From a virus, in IMG/VR virus record IMGVR_UViG_3300020439_000018, positions 1 to 42,129 of that record: a DNA stretch of 42,129 bases; one strand, 5' to 3'. Below are positions 32,029 to 38,481 of this stretch, in pieces (within the stretch, counting starts at the first letter, position 1; each line of letters opens with the position of its first letter). The notes beneath the pieces are model-generated. The model worked only from the letters and a program-made list of their open reading frames with translations, made no database searches and was not told the DNA's origin. A program made the translations under genes and the position numbers.

Positions 32029-32370
32029 ATGACCCTGCAAGCAAGCGGCATCATCCGCATCTTGAGTGACATCGAACTGAAAAACGTCGGTGACACCACC
32101 GTCGCCAAGTTCTACGGCGGCATCAACGAAGGCAAAGACAAAAACGGCAACTGGATCAACAACGCCATCGACGTTGAAGTGTGGGGCCGTTCTGGTGAAG
32201 TTATCAAAGAAAAGATGGGTCAGGGCGATAGCTTTTATGGCATCGGCAAAGTTGTCATGAACGAATGGGAATCTGACGGTGGCAAACGTCGCAAGCACAT
32301 TTTTAAATGTGGTCGCTTTGAATTTCTGCCCCGCATCAGTGATACTTCAACGGGTGACGTCCCCTTTTGA
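32029..32370 (+). CDS. ssb: Single-stranded DNA-binding protein (SSB-like)
   Basis: The 113-residue protein has an OB-fold-like start ('ASGIIRILSDIELKNVG', 'NNAIDVEVWGRSGEVIKE') and 'GDSFYGIGKVVMNEW'. It ends in GDVPF, close to the DDIPF tip of bacterial SSB that recruits repair and replication proteins. It would protect single strands made by the exonuclease and may link to the host replisome. Confidence 0.85.
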   Translation: MTLQASGIIRILSDIELKNVGDTTVAKFYGGINEGKDKNGNWINNAIDVEVWGRSGEVIKEKMGQGDSFYGIGKVVMNEWESDGGKRRKHIFKCGRFEFLPRISDTSTGDVPF

Positions 32371-32387
32371 TTAACTGACTTTTAGCA

Positions 32388-32422
32388 GCAAGGCTGATAG
32401 CCTTTGCGTTATTCAGCCTTGC
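32388..32422 (+). promoter_or_regulatory. Perfect 10-bp hairpin at the sigma factor start
   Basis: GCAAGGCTGA (32388-32397) pairs perfectly with TCAGCCTTGC (32413-32422) over a 15-base loop, and the GTG start of the sigma gene follows after one base. No T-run follows, so it is not a standard terminator. The 3' arm covers the ribosome-binding position, which suggests translational control. Confidence 0.6.
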
Positions 32423-32423
32423 C

Positions 32424-33353
32424 GTGACTGATTCATTCAAGTTTTACCTAGACAGCATTGGTAAATATCCACTGCTTACTGCTGACCAAGAAATTGAGCT
32501 GTCAAGGCGGATTATTGCTTGGCAAGAAATTGAAGAGCAACGCCAAGAAATAACTGACCCGCCACCCTTGACGGCGAAAGAAAAACGCGCAATCAGATCC
32601 GGTGAACGCGCAAAGAAACAGCTGATCAACAGCAACCTGCGACTGGTTGTAAGCCTTGCGCGAAAGTATGCAAACCGCATTCAAGGTACGGGTCTTGAAC
32701 TTGCCGACCTGTGCCAAGAGGGCTGCATCGGTCTTGCACGCGCTACAGAAAAGTTCGATGGCGCTCGTGGTTACAAGTTTTCGACCTATGCCTATTGGTG
32801 GATCCGACAGAGCATTACACGGTCGATTGATCATCACAGCCGGATGATTCGCATCCCAACTAACACGATTGAAAACATCAACCGGTTAGCGGCATGGAAC
32901 AATCAATTTCAGCAGCTGCACGGCAGGGCACCATCACTGCAAGAAATGGCAGATCACGTTGAACGCAAGCCTGAAGAGCTGATGATGTGGTTTGAACGTT
33001 CATCACCGCATCGCAGTCTTGATGCGCTTTGCCATGAAGACGGATCGCCGTTAATGGATCAAATTGCTGACTCATCAAAAGAATCTGACGTTGTTAGCCA
33101 CGTCATTAAGACAGAAGAACACGAAAGGCTCAGCCGCGCAATCAACAAGCTGACAGCCCGTGAATACGACGTGCTTACGCGCTATTACTCAGGGACAAAA
33201 GGGATGCCATTGGCGCACATCGGCGCAGAGCTTGGAATCTGCCGTGAACGCACCAGGCAGATTAAAAACCGTGCGTTGAGAAAACTACGACTGATTGCCG
33301 CGCAAGATTACATGCCACCACGGTCGTCGGACGGGCTCAACCGCTTTGAGTAA
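32424..33353 (+). CDS. Sigma-70 family RNA polymerase sigma factor, cyanobacterial type
   Basis: The 309-residue protein holds region 1.2 (FKFYLDSIGKYPLLTADQEI, 5-24), region 2 (65-140, with GYKFSTYAYWWIRQSI for -10 contact and melting), region 3 (about 145-220) and region 4 with its helix-turn-helix (about 263-289, LAHIGAELGICRERTRQIKN). It lacks region 1.1, like group 2 cyanobacterial sigma factors. A charged insert lies at about 35-63. It could direct host polymerase to phage middle or late promoters. GTG at 32424 is chosen because region 1.2 begins immediately. Confidence 0.93.
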   Translation: MTDSFKFYLDSIGKYPLLTADQEIELSRRIIAWQEIEEQRQEITDPPPLTAKEKRAIRSGERAKKQLINSNLRLVVSLARKYANRIQGTGLELADLCQEGCIGLARATEKFDGARGYKFSTYAYWWIRQSITRSIDHHSRMIRIPTNTIENINRLAAWNNQFQQLHGRAPSLQEMADHVERKPEELMMWFERSSPHRSLDALCHEDGSPLMDQIADSSKESDVVSHVIKTEEHERLSRAINKLTAREYDVLTRYYSGTKGMPLAHIGAELGICRERTRQIKNRALRKLRLIAAQDYMPPRSSDGLNRFE

Positions 33354-33563
33354 CTGCGCATCATCAGCAGCAAGCTCTAGTTCAATGATGTGCTTTGTAG
33401 CGTTACGGATCAAGAGGGCGTAATGATGATTTTGCTGCAAAAGTGACTTACACAGATCTTTTATGGTCTCGGTATCACATTGCTCCGAAATTGCTCTAAT
33501 TTGATTCTCTACAGTTAATTGCTCCTCTAAGGGGAGTTCTGCCGCCATCCAGTCAAAAGTCAT
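33285..33563 (-). CDS. Small helical protein, possibly NblA-like, 92 aa
   Basis: The N-terminal 65 residues form two amphipathic helices: WMAAELPLEEQLTVENQIRA, then TIKDLCKSLLQQNHHYALLI. The LxLEEQ opening, ExQ and a Leu/Gln-rich second helix recall NblA, the phycobilisome-degradation adaptor known in cyanobacteria and some cyanophages. The match is weak and the key basic C-terminal residues are not obvious. The C-terminus is Trp-rich. It overlaps the sigma gene tail and shares CATG with the divergent neighbour. Confidence 0.5.
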   Translation of the reverse strand: MTFDWMAAELPLEEQLTVENQIRAISEQCDTETIKDLCKSLLQQNHHYALLIRNATKHIIELELAADDAQLLKAVEPVRRPWWHVILRGNQS

Positions 33564-33918
33564 GGAAAAGAAAGCTTTTGCGCAGGATACTCACAAGACG
33601 ATCCCCAAACTTGAAGTAATCGAAACGAAGTTAGGGAAGCTGTATCGCGTTTGCTACGGCGGCATGTGCCGCGAACATTACCAAGAGATCGCCGCCCGCC
33701 AGCTGCATGAACAGCTGCTGGACATGTGGCGCCATCGCTTCATGCTGAACGCGACACTGCAATATCTGGCATCACAGTCTGATGGTTCATGTAATGAGCC
33801 CCACCACGTTGATCTGGGTAGCTCAGAACAGGGGTTTCATCCATCCAATGAAAAACCATCTGACCGATTTTTAGACCGGGATATAACGGCAGCGGATGAT
33901 ATCGACGATTGTTTTTAA
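33562..33918 (+). CDS. Hypothetical protein, 118 aa
   Basis: The first 60 residues (KLEVIETKLGKLYRVCYGGM, then CREHYQEIAARQLHEQLL) read like a real compact protein. The last 60 overlap the dcd gene on the other strand and are of low complexity. It is divergent from the 92-residue gene with overlapping ATG codons. No family is recognised. Confidence 0.5.
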   Translation: MEKKAFAQDTHKTIPKLEVIETKLGKLYRVCYGGMCREHYQEIAARQLHEQLLDMWRHRFMLNATLQYLASQSDGSCNEPHHVDLGSSEQGFHPSNEKPSDRFLDRDITAADDIDDCF

Positions 33919-34318
33919 GTTCGACGGTTAATTTACTGCCCGCCCAGCCTGGGTCTGCCCAGCCGGCGAGAGCGTGATCATACCCGGCACGCGCACGGGA
34001 AGACTTAAGAACAAATTGTGCGCTAATTGTATTTGGCAGATTAAACGTTTCACGGGTTTCACCCAGTACAAACTCACCAGGGTCTAGCAGCCACGGGTTG
34101 TCTTCGGTGTGCTCTGAAATGTCAACCCTTACCAAGTCAAAATTGCTGGGGTCTTCAACCATAATGTAAGGCCCCAAAACAACATCCAAAGAGGCAGGGT
34201 TAAGCAGGTCCAAAACAAAACCTTCGACCATAGGCGAAGCACCTTCGCAGCGACTACGGATCTGCCAATCAGCAAGAACACCCACCGTTTCATAATTATG
34301 CTGCAGCAAGATTATCAC
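33740..34318 (-). CDS. dcd: dCTP deaminase-like protein
   Basis: The 192-residue protein has the Dcd fold signatures: 'LLDPGEFVLGETRETFNLP', KSSRARAG (105-112), DPGW (122-125), catalytic Glu133 in TVELKN and 'YPGLKIGQMVF'. It should convert dCTP to dUTP, feeding dTTP synthesis during phage replication. The GTG start overlaps the HNH stop (GTGA). The loop around KSS and the C-terminus are somewhat divergent, so a dUTPase-like activity cannot be excluded. Confidence 0.85.
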   Translation of the reverse strand: MIILLQHNYETVGVLADWQIRSRCEGASPMVEGFVLDLLNPASLDVVLGPYIMVEDPSNFDLVRVDISEHTEDNPWLLDPGEFVLGETRETFNLPNTISAQFVLKSSRARAGYDHALAGWADPGWAGSKLTVELKNNRRYHPLPLYPGLKIGQMVFHWMDETPVLSYPDQRGGAHYMNHQTVMPDIAVSRSA

Positions 34319-34626
34319 CCATCAATCCATTTTTCAATCCATTGCTCACGATATTCGTCGTAAAAAATTTGCCGCTGATACCAGTCGTGCCAGTCTTGGT
34401 GGCCTTTTGAGCTATTACAACCAAGGCAACAACTTACAAGGTTGTGTTTGACCGTCAGGCCGCCGTTCGCTTTCGCTTCTACATGATCAAGCGTTGCATC
34501 ACGCTCTGATAATTCACGACCGCAATATGCACAAGACCAACCCCATGCATTATGAATTGAGCTGCGAAAGCGTTCCTTTGCTTTTTTGCGTGGAATTAAA
34601 ATCGTTTCGTCGATTTCATGTTCCAT
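34315..34626 (-). CDS. HNH endonuclease
   Basis: The 103-residue protein has CAYC (32-35), LDHVEAKANGG with Asp47-His48, Asn62 in KHNLVSCC and CLGCNSSKG (67-75): a complete treble-clef HNH with four Cys. It may nick or cut DNA, for packaging or as a selfish nuclease. It is coupled to dcd downstream. Confidence 0.88.
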   Translation of the reverse strand: MEHEIDETILIPRKKAKERFRSSIHNAWGWSCAYCGRELSERDATLDHVEAKANGGLTVKHNLVSCCLGCNSSKGHQDWHDWYQRQIFYDEYREQWIEKWIDG

Positions 34627-34689
34627 GCAGTTGCCTGATAGAAGTCATTGGCCGACATCTGCAACTGCAAACATTGTATCCAAGGCAAC

Positions 34690-35367
34690 TTATTGCGTAA
34701 TAATCATCCAACCAGTGCCATCGCCTTCAACTTCCCACCTGGGCTTAAATGCTTGCCGACTGATGCGCACATAATCAGCGCGGTCATTGTTTTTATGTCC
34801 GCCGTTGATCATGTCAGGCATACCCATCGGATCATGCACGATCAGCTCTTCGCGGTTGTAGCCAACAACAAGCACGACATGACCGCAGCCATCGTCGTTG
34901 CACACAGGCTCAGTAACAGAACCTCGATGCAGATACATAACGATGACCGGACGGCCTGCATCAATCTCAATTTCTAAGTCATCAAGCCTGCCATCGGTCC
35001 TGAATTCAGCGTCAAGACCTAACGTCCGCAGCGCGTTTAACTGCACGTCAACCGACGTTGTATCACCCAGGTGCTTTCTGATCCGGTTGTAAACGTCGAA
35101 ACTGTCTACGCGACCATGAAACGCGGCTGCCATTCCAGCCACCGCAGAAAAGCACTCGCGGTAGCCGTAACCGGTCCTTGAAGTTAGTTGGTGGTAATAC
35201 GGCGCATGAACTTGCTGTTCAACGCCTGCTGCTTTCCACGCTTGCAACCATTCGGCGTCTTCATCCTTCAAATGCTGGGGCAAATCCTGTTCCAGCTGCG
35301 CTATCGCTGCGTGCTGGTACGGGTTGCCAAATCTGAAGTGCTCGAAATACTTCAACAAATCAAGCAT
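34690..35367 (-). CDS. C39-type cysteine peptidase, candidate endolysin
   Basis: The 225-residue protein from ATG 35367 has a papain-like C39 triad layout: Cys72 (YRECFSAVAGM), His163 (CGHVVLVVGY) and Asp179 (IVHDPMG). The N-terminus is helical with no signal peptide from this start. ATG 35367 is chosen since it overlaps the stop of the 54-residue gene by 8 bases. No other cell-wall hydrolase is visible outside the tail, so it may be the lysis enzyme, but a role in processing is possible. Confidence 0.68.
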   Translation of the reverse strand: MLDLLKYFEHFRFGNPYQHAAIAQLEQDLPQHLKDEDAEWLQAWKAAGVEQQVHAPYYHQLTSRTGYGYRECFSAVAGMAAAFHGRVDSFDVYNRIRKHLGDTTSVDVQLNALRTLGLDAEFRTDGRLDDLEIEIDAGRPVIVMYLHRGSVTEPVCNDDGCGHVVLVVGYNREELIVHDPMGMPDMINGGHKNNDRADYVRISRQAFKPRWEVEGDGTGWMIITQ

Positions 35368-35524
35368 TAGGGGGGAGCAGATTACGCTCAACAAGAGCAA
35401 CCAGTTGATCATCTACGGTATTTGTCGATTGCTTGGCTGCCGCCTTAAGCAAGTCAATCAACAACTGGCGCACCGCCCTACTGTTGATGAATGACATCAA
35501 GATCGGCTTGAATAGCAACAGCAT
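35360..35524 (-). CDS. Small protein, 54 aa, upstream of C39 peptidase
   Basis: ATG at 35524 opens a frame of 54 residues: a hydrophobic start (MLLLFKPILMSFI), then VRQLLIDLLKAAAKQS and DDQLVALVERNLLPPN. Similar short proteins occur in cyanophages as I remember them. It fits exactly between the 83-residue gene and the peptidase gene. Membrane association is possible. Confidence 0.65.
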   Translation of the reverse strand: MLLLFKPILMSFINSRAVRQLLIDLLKAAAKQSTNTVDDQLVALVERNLLPPNA

Positions 35525-35550
35525 GGCGAAAAACCAGCAACGCGCAAAGT

Positions 35551-35802
35551 CTAGGCGCGTTCTTGTTTCGCTTCAAGCCTTGCCACTGAAGCCTCTAGAT
35601 TCCGCAACCTTTGAAAGACTTCACTGTCTTTGCGCATCACGTCGTCGTGAAATACATTCAAACGTTCAGCCAAATTTTCGACCGCAATCGTCAAACGTGC
35701 CAACGTTTCACGGGTCTGCAGGTTCTGCCTGCCTGCATTATTTATGGACATCGCAGCAGCTGTGACGCTGGCACCTGTGACGGCCGCAAAAATCTCTAGC
35801 AT
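35551..35802 (-). CDS. Membrane-anchored coiled-coil protein, holin-like, 83 aa
   Basis: An N-terminal hydrophobic segment (IFAAVTGASVTAAAMSI) is followed by a long charged helix with heptad Leu (LAERLNVF..., LRNLEASVARLEAK). This outline recalls haemolysin XhlA or Rz/holin-accessory proteins. It begins the operon that ends with the C39 peptidase, HNH and dcd genes. Confidence 0.55.
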   Translation of the reverse strand: MLEIFAAVTGASVTAAAMSINNAGRQNLQTRETLARLTIAVENLAERLNVFHDDVMRKDSEVFQRLRNLEASVARLEAKQERA

Positions 35803-35828
35803 GACAATCGACGGTCGTCCTAACCATC

Positions 35829-36074
35829 ATGGCTGATCCGACTGAACCGCAAGAACAGGAACAAGAACATTCACGGCTTGGTGATCTTGTAAAACTTGCT
35901 GTTCTTGCATGGAGCATGGCGATTCTTACCGCCAATTATTTGGGCGTCTTCAAGCAGTCGCTCGATCCGACTTTTCCCGCCAGCTTGCTCACGGGGACGA
36001 TGGCGGCGATGGGTGTCAATATCAGGCAGAACAAAAAAAAAGATGAGCCCAAACAACCCACCACGGTCAAATGA
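35829..36074 (+). CDS. Small membrane protein, holin-like, 81 aa
   Basis: After an acidic N-terminus (residues 1-18) come two hydrophobic segments: LVKLAVLAWSMAILTANYLG (20-39) and PASLLTGTMAAMGVNI (50-65), then a Lys-rich C-terminus. Charges at both ends and two spans fit a class II holin. It is divergent from the operon with the C39 peptidase, 26 bases away, and coupled to the next gene (ATGA). Confidence 0.6.
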   Translation: MADPTEPQEQEQEHSRLGDLVKLAVLAWSMAILTANYLGVFKQSLDPTFPASLLTGTMAAMGVNIRQNKKKDEPKQPTTVK

Positions 36075-36430
36075 AACGCTTACTTTCCCTCGCGATCCTG
36101 CTGACAGCCGCACCAGCAACCGCGCAAACAATTTCACCCAAGTTCACTTCTGCGACCGTTAATGCGACGACTACCACGACGCAGACCATTGACGAAGTAA
36201 TTGCACACGAAATCTTTGGCGCTGCCATCACCACTTATTCCGGCACTAATGTAAAGCCGAGTGCCGCTGACATCACCAACAGCTCCACTACATGGGACAT
36301 CGTTACGGAAGGCGAGGATTTTCAGCTGGAGATCACCACCAAGGCCGCAGGCATCATCGAAACGATCGACATCGACCGCACCATCGAAACCGAATCCACT
36401 ACCACTACGCTTTCGGTCTTTGCGCAATAG
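36071..36430 (+). CDS. Secreted beta-rich protein with signal peptide, 119 aa
   Basis: The N-terminus MKRLLSLAILLTAAPATAQ is a clear signal peptide with a probable cut after ATA. The mature part is Thr-rich and beta-like (ATVNATTTTTQTIDEVIAHE) and ends in TTTLSVFAQ. I recall related proteins in cyanophages. It may sit in the periplasm or outer envelope. Its stop overlaps the beginning of the next, start-less frame. Confidence 0.7.
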   Translation: MKRLLSLAILLTAAPATAQTISPKFTSATVNATTTTTQTIDEVIAHEIFGAAITTYSGTNVKPSAADITNSSTTWDIVTEGEDFQLEITTKAAGIIETIDIDRTIETESTTTTLSVFAQ

Positions 36431-37032
36431 TTTTTAGCGCTTCAGTCAATGCAGCAGAAGTGAGCAATATTGCTGGACCGCAAGCGGCGGCGACAAGTAA
36501 TAACACCAACACCTCAATGCAGTTCAACAACAACGGTGCTCCATCAAGGCAGCACATGGGGAAGGGCGTATCTTGCAACGGTCCAACCCTGAACGTCACG
36601 CCGTTTTATTTAGGCGCAGACACGCACACCACCAGTTACACAAGGTCTGGTAATTTTGGAATACAAATTGGGTTGGCTGCACCCTTGGATGGTTCCATCA
36701 CGGAAATGTGTAAGGAACTGGCCCGACAACGCATCTACAAAGACAAGCTTGACTCCCTGCTAGTTAGAGCAAAAGAATGCGCGAACCTATACGACCGTGG
36801 TTACATGCTTGACCCTAAGAGCCAGTTGGGTGCTCTTTGTTCCGGCGTCGTCTCAATCGCTGCCTACCAAAAGTTTCAGGCGCAGGACGACCCCGTAGCT
36901 TTGCAAGACGCTTCATACCAGTCTTCATTGCAGGCTTTAAAAGCTGAACGAGCCGCTTTAAAAGCGTTGATGCAACAAGTGTCCCAGCAACTGCAGCAAC
37001 AGAAGACGCCCCAGCCGTCACAATCGCAGTAG
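36427..37032 (+). CDS. Cys-containing secreted-type protein without a clear start
   Basis: The frame from about 36427 encodes a protein-like sequence: SASVNAAEVSN resembles the end of a signal peptide, then KGVSCNGPTLNVTPFYLG, EMCKELARQRIYKDKLDSLL and RAKECANLYDRGYML, ending in Gln-rich repeats. No ATG, GTG or TTG lies at a sensible place; an upstream ATG at 36292 yields an unlikely His/Arg-rich stretch antiparallel in frame to the previous gene. Options are an ATA start overlapping the upstream TAG (ATAG), a -1 frameshift from the 119-residue gene, or a lost start. Confidence 0.5.
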   Translation: MVFSASVNAAEVSNIAGPQAAATSNNTNTSMQFNNNGAPSRQHMGKGVSCNGPTLNVTPFYLGADTHTTSYTRSGNFGIQIGLAAPLDGSITEMCKELARQRIYKDKLDSLLVRAKECANLYDRGYMLDPKSQLGALCSGVVSIAAYQKFQAQDDPVALQDASYQSSLQALKAERAALKALMQQVSQQLQQQKTPQPSQSQ

Positions 37033-37357
37033 ATAAAATTTCTTTCCGTGGAACAGGGATGCTGATATCAGTCCCAGGTAGCGTGATTTCAGTTACTTCT
37101 TTGAACTGTGGTAAACCGTTCGGCAGCTTTGGTTTGCTTGGGGGCTTCTGTGGTTTTAAGCGTTCTAGGGTCTGTTCTTTACGCTCATCTAGCGCCTCTT
37201 GCTCTTCTTGAATCTGCTGCCTCATCTGCTTTGCGGAGGGCAACACCAAACCTTCCCCACGAGGAATTGAAAGTTCCAAAGGCGGCAGAACTGGTTCAAC
37301 CCCAAGTTCAGGATTTGCTGGCAGCCCCCAAACAGGAAGCACAGGAAGTTCAACCAT
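36815..37357 (-). CDS. Pro-rich membrane protein, 180 aa
   Basis: The N-terminal 100 residues are Pro-rich (VELPVLPVWGLPANPELGVE) with a charged coil (QEEQEALDERKEQTLERLK). One membrane segment follows (about 107-133, STAIVTAGASSVAAVAGTLV), then a basic C-terminus (RQRLRRRRNKE). Similar proteins are familiar from cyanophages. It overlaps the convergent Cys-containing gene by 218 bases. The ATG lies after a bidirectional terminator. Confidence 0.6.
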   Translation of the reverse strand: MVELPVLPVWGLPANPELGVEPVLPPLELSIPRGEGLVLPSAKQMRQQIQEEQEALDERKEQTLERLKPQKPPSKPKLPNGLPQFKEVTEITLPGTDISIPVPRKEILSTAIVTAGASSVAAVAGTLVASTLLKRLVQLLKPAMKTGMKRLAKLRGRPAPETFGRQRLRRRRNKEHPTGS

Positions 37358-37395
37358 GCCCGCCTTCCATGACTTTAATTCACCCTTATATGCAA

Positions 37396-37432
37396 TAAAA
37401 AAGCCCTTCCTGCCTCAGTTCAGGAAGAGCTT
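37396..37432 (-). terminator. Intrinsic terminator, probably bidirectional
   Basis: CTTCCTG (37406-37412) pairs with CAGGAAG (37421-37427), with an outer GC pair, an A-run on the left (T-run leftward) and TTTT on the right. It lies just past the stop of the 78-residue minus-strand gene and before the 180-residue gene. It likely ends the leftward structural/accessory transcript. Confidence 0.82.
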
Positions 37433-37440
37433 TTACAACG

Positions 37441-37677
37441 TTAGTCGTTTCCCAGCAAGTATTCACGTTCTTTAGCGTATGGAGCCGTCGTGTAGTAATC
37501 ACGCAGGTCCGATAAGTAAGGAACGATCCAAGTTGGCGGGAAACAATAACGCCAGTACGAAGGACGCAGGCACTGCATCACAACCACACGAAAAAATTCG
37601 TTGGCGTAGTTCAGTGCTTTTTGAAACTCAAAAGTTCCACTTAGCGCCGATTTTGGTTCCAATGGCAGGATTCTCAT
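37441..37677 (-). CDS. Hypothetical protein, up to 78 aa
   Basis: The product has 'KALNYANEFFRVVVMQCLRP', SYWRYCFPPTWIVPYLSD and a charged end; aromatic-rich with possible membrane contact. The start is uncertain: ATG 37677 overlaps the previous gene by 50 bases; a later start such as the GTG before MQCLRP is possible. Terminator follows directly. Confidence 0.55.
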   Translation of the reverse strand: MRILPLEPKSALSGTFEFQKALNYANEFFRVVVMQCLRPSYWRYCFPPTWIVPYLSDLRDYYTTAPYAKEREYLLGND

Positions 37678-37978
37678 CAGCAGTGATGAAGCTTACCTCG
37701 CCATAAACGCCGAAATTTTCAGTGGCCTGTACGCTGCCACCAATTTTGCCGGACGCTTCCATTTCAGAATCCTTTCCATCAGTCACAATGGCAGGACCGC
37801 CTTGAATGTAGAAACCATAGGTTCCGTCTCCGCCTTCGTAACCAACGTGCAGATCTGTCGTTGAGCCAAGATATCCATCTTGGTATCCAGCATTGTTTTC
37901 TACGTTGGCGAACGGGCCTGCAATAGCAGGTGTGCCAATCATCGCAATGGCACTTGCAATGGCAACGGATTTAATCAT
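37628..37978 (-). CDS. Outer-membrane-like beta protein with signal peptide, 116 aa
   Basis: MIKSVAIASAIAMIGTPAIA is a signal peptide, with cleavage expected before GPFANVENN. The mature part alternates hydrophobic and polar residues as in small beta barrels (DLHVGYEGGDGTYGFYIQGG, then GVYGEVSFITAD) and ends in Phe (AKWNF), the classic outer-membrane signal. I recall similar proteins in cyanophages and their hosts. It may alter the host envelope during infection, for instance superinfection exclusion; this is inference. Confidence 0.72.
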   Translation of the reverse strand: MIKSVAIASAIAMIGTPAIAGPFANVENNAGYQDGYLGSTTDLHVGYEGGDGTYGFYIQGGPAIVTDGKDSEMEASGKIGGSVQATENFGVYGEVSFITADENPAIGTKIGAKWNF

Positions 37979-38002
37979 AAAAAAAGTGAAACCGCTGCCA
38001 CC

Positions 38003-38128
38003 TTAAAGCGGATCTGGCTTGCCAGCAAGAATTGCTATCGCACGCTTATAGAAGTAGGAATCAGTCTTTCCTTGCCGTTCCAGCGTTTCTTTGATCAAAC
38101 GCCAGTTTTTCAAGGTGTGTTGATCCAT
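38003..38128 (-). CDS. Small protein, 41 aa (MDQHTLKNW type)
   Basis: The ATG at 38128 follows directly on the upstream TGA. The product MDQHTLKNWRLIKETLERQG then KTDSYFYKRAIAILAGKPDP is helical and basic. It is like a short conserved gene I recall from cyanophages. Function unknown. Confidence 0.68.
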   Translation of the reverse strand: MDQHTLKNWRLIKETLERQGKTDSYFYKRAIAILAGKPDPL

Positions 38129-38257
38129 TCATCGGCCTTGACCTCTATAACGCTTTTTACCCTTTTTGGGCAGGGAATGACGCCCCGAACCCTGATGAGT
38201 TTTTTTAGGTTTTCCTTCAATGAAGGGGTTTCCGCTTAAGGATCGGGGCTTTGCCAT
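38129..38257 (-). CDS. Small basic protein, 42 aa (MAKPRS type)
   Basis: ATG 38257 overlaps the upstream stop (TGATG). The product (MAKPRSLSGNPFIEGKPKKT, ending KKRYRGQGR) is very basic and rich in Gly and Pro, suggesting RNA or DNA binding or a ribosome contact. A related gene is common in cyanophage genomes as I recall them. Confidence 0.68.
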   Translation of the reverse strand: MAKPRSLSGNPFIEGKPKKTHQGSGRHSLPKKGKKRYRGQGR

Positions 38258-38445
38258 CAAATGTCAGTTGATTCCAGCAGGGCATACTTGTTCGCAAGAC
38301 CTGTAAATAGACCTCGCATTGGGTGTGACGCTTGGTCTCGGCCGTCAAGGAAGAACAGTGCTTCCATCCATTTTTGACGGTTATTTTGACAGGCAATATC
38401 CTCTGCACCGGGTTTGCAGGGGATCATCGGGTCAGGGCGTTGCAT
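38257..38445 (-). CDS. Small Cys-containing protein, 62 aa
   Basis: From ATG 38445 the product is MQRPDPMIPCKPGAEDIACQ, then KWMEALFFLDGRDQASHP and a final helix. Two Cys may pair. It is the first of a chain of three coupled tiny genes. Function unknown; I recall similar ones in cyanophages. Confidence 0.66.
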   Translation of the reverse strand: MQRPDPMIPCKPGAEDIACQNNRQKWMEALFFLDGRDQASHPMRGLFTGLANKYALLESTDI

Positions 38446-38481
38446 CAAAAAATGGCAGTCACGGCAATGTTAGTCGGCTTG

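Noticed and set aside
36292-36426. ATG-led 5' part of the frame that ends at 37032
   Set aside because: It encodes a His/Arg-rich stretch that is simply the shifted frame of the 119-residue secreted protein, so it is unlikely to be translated.
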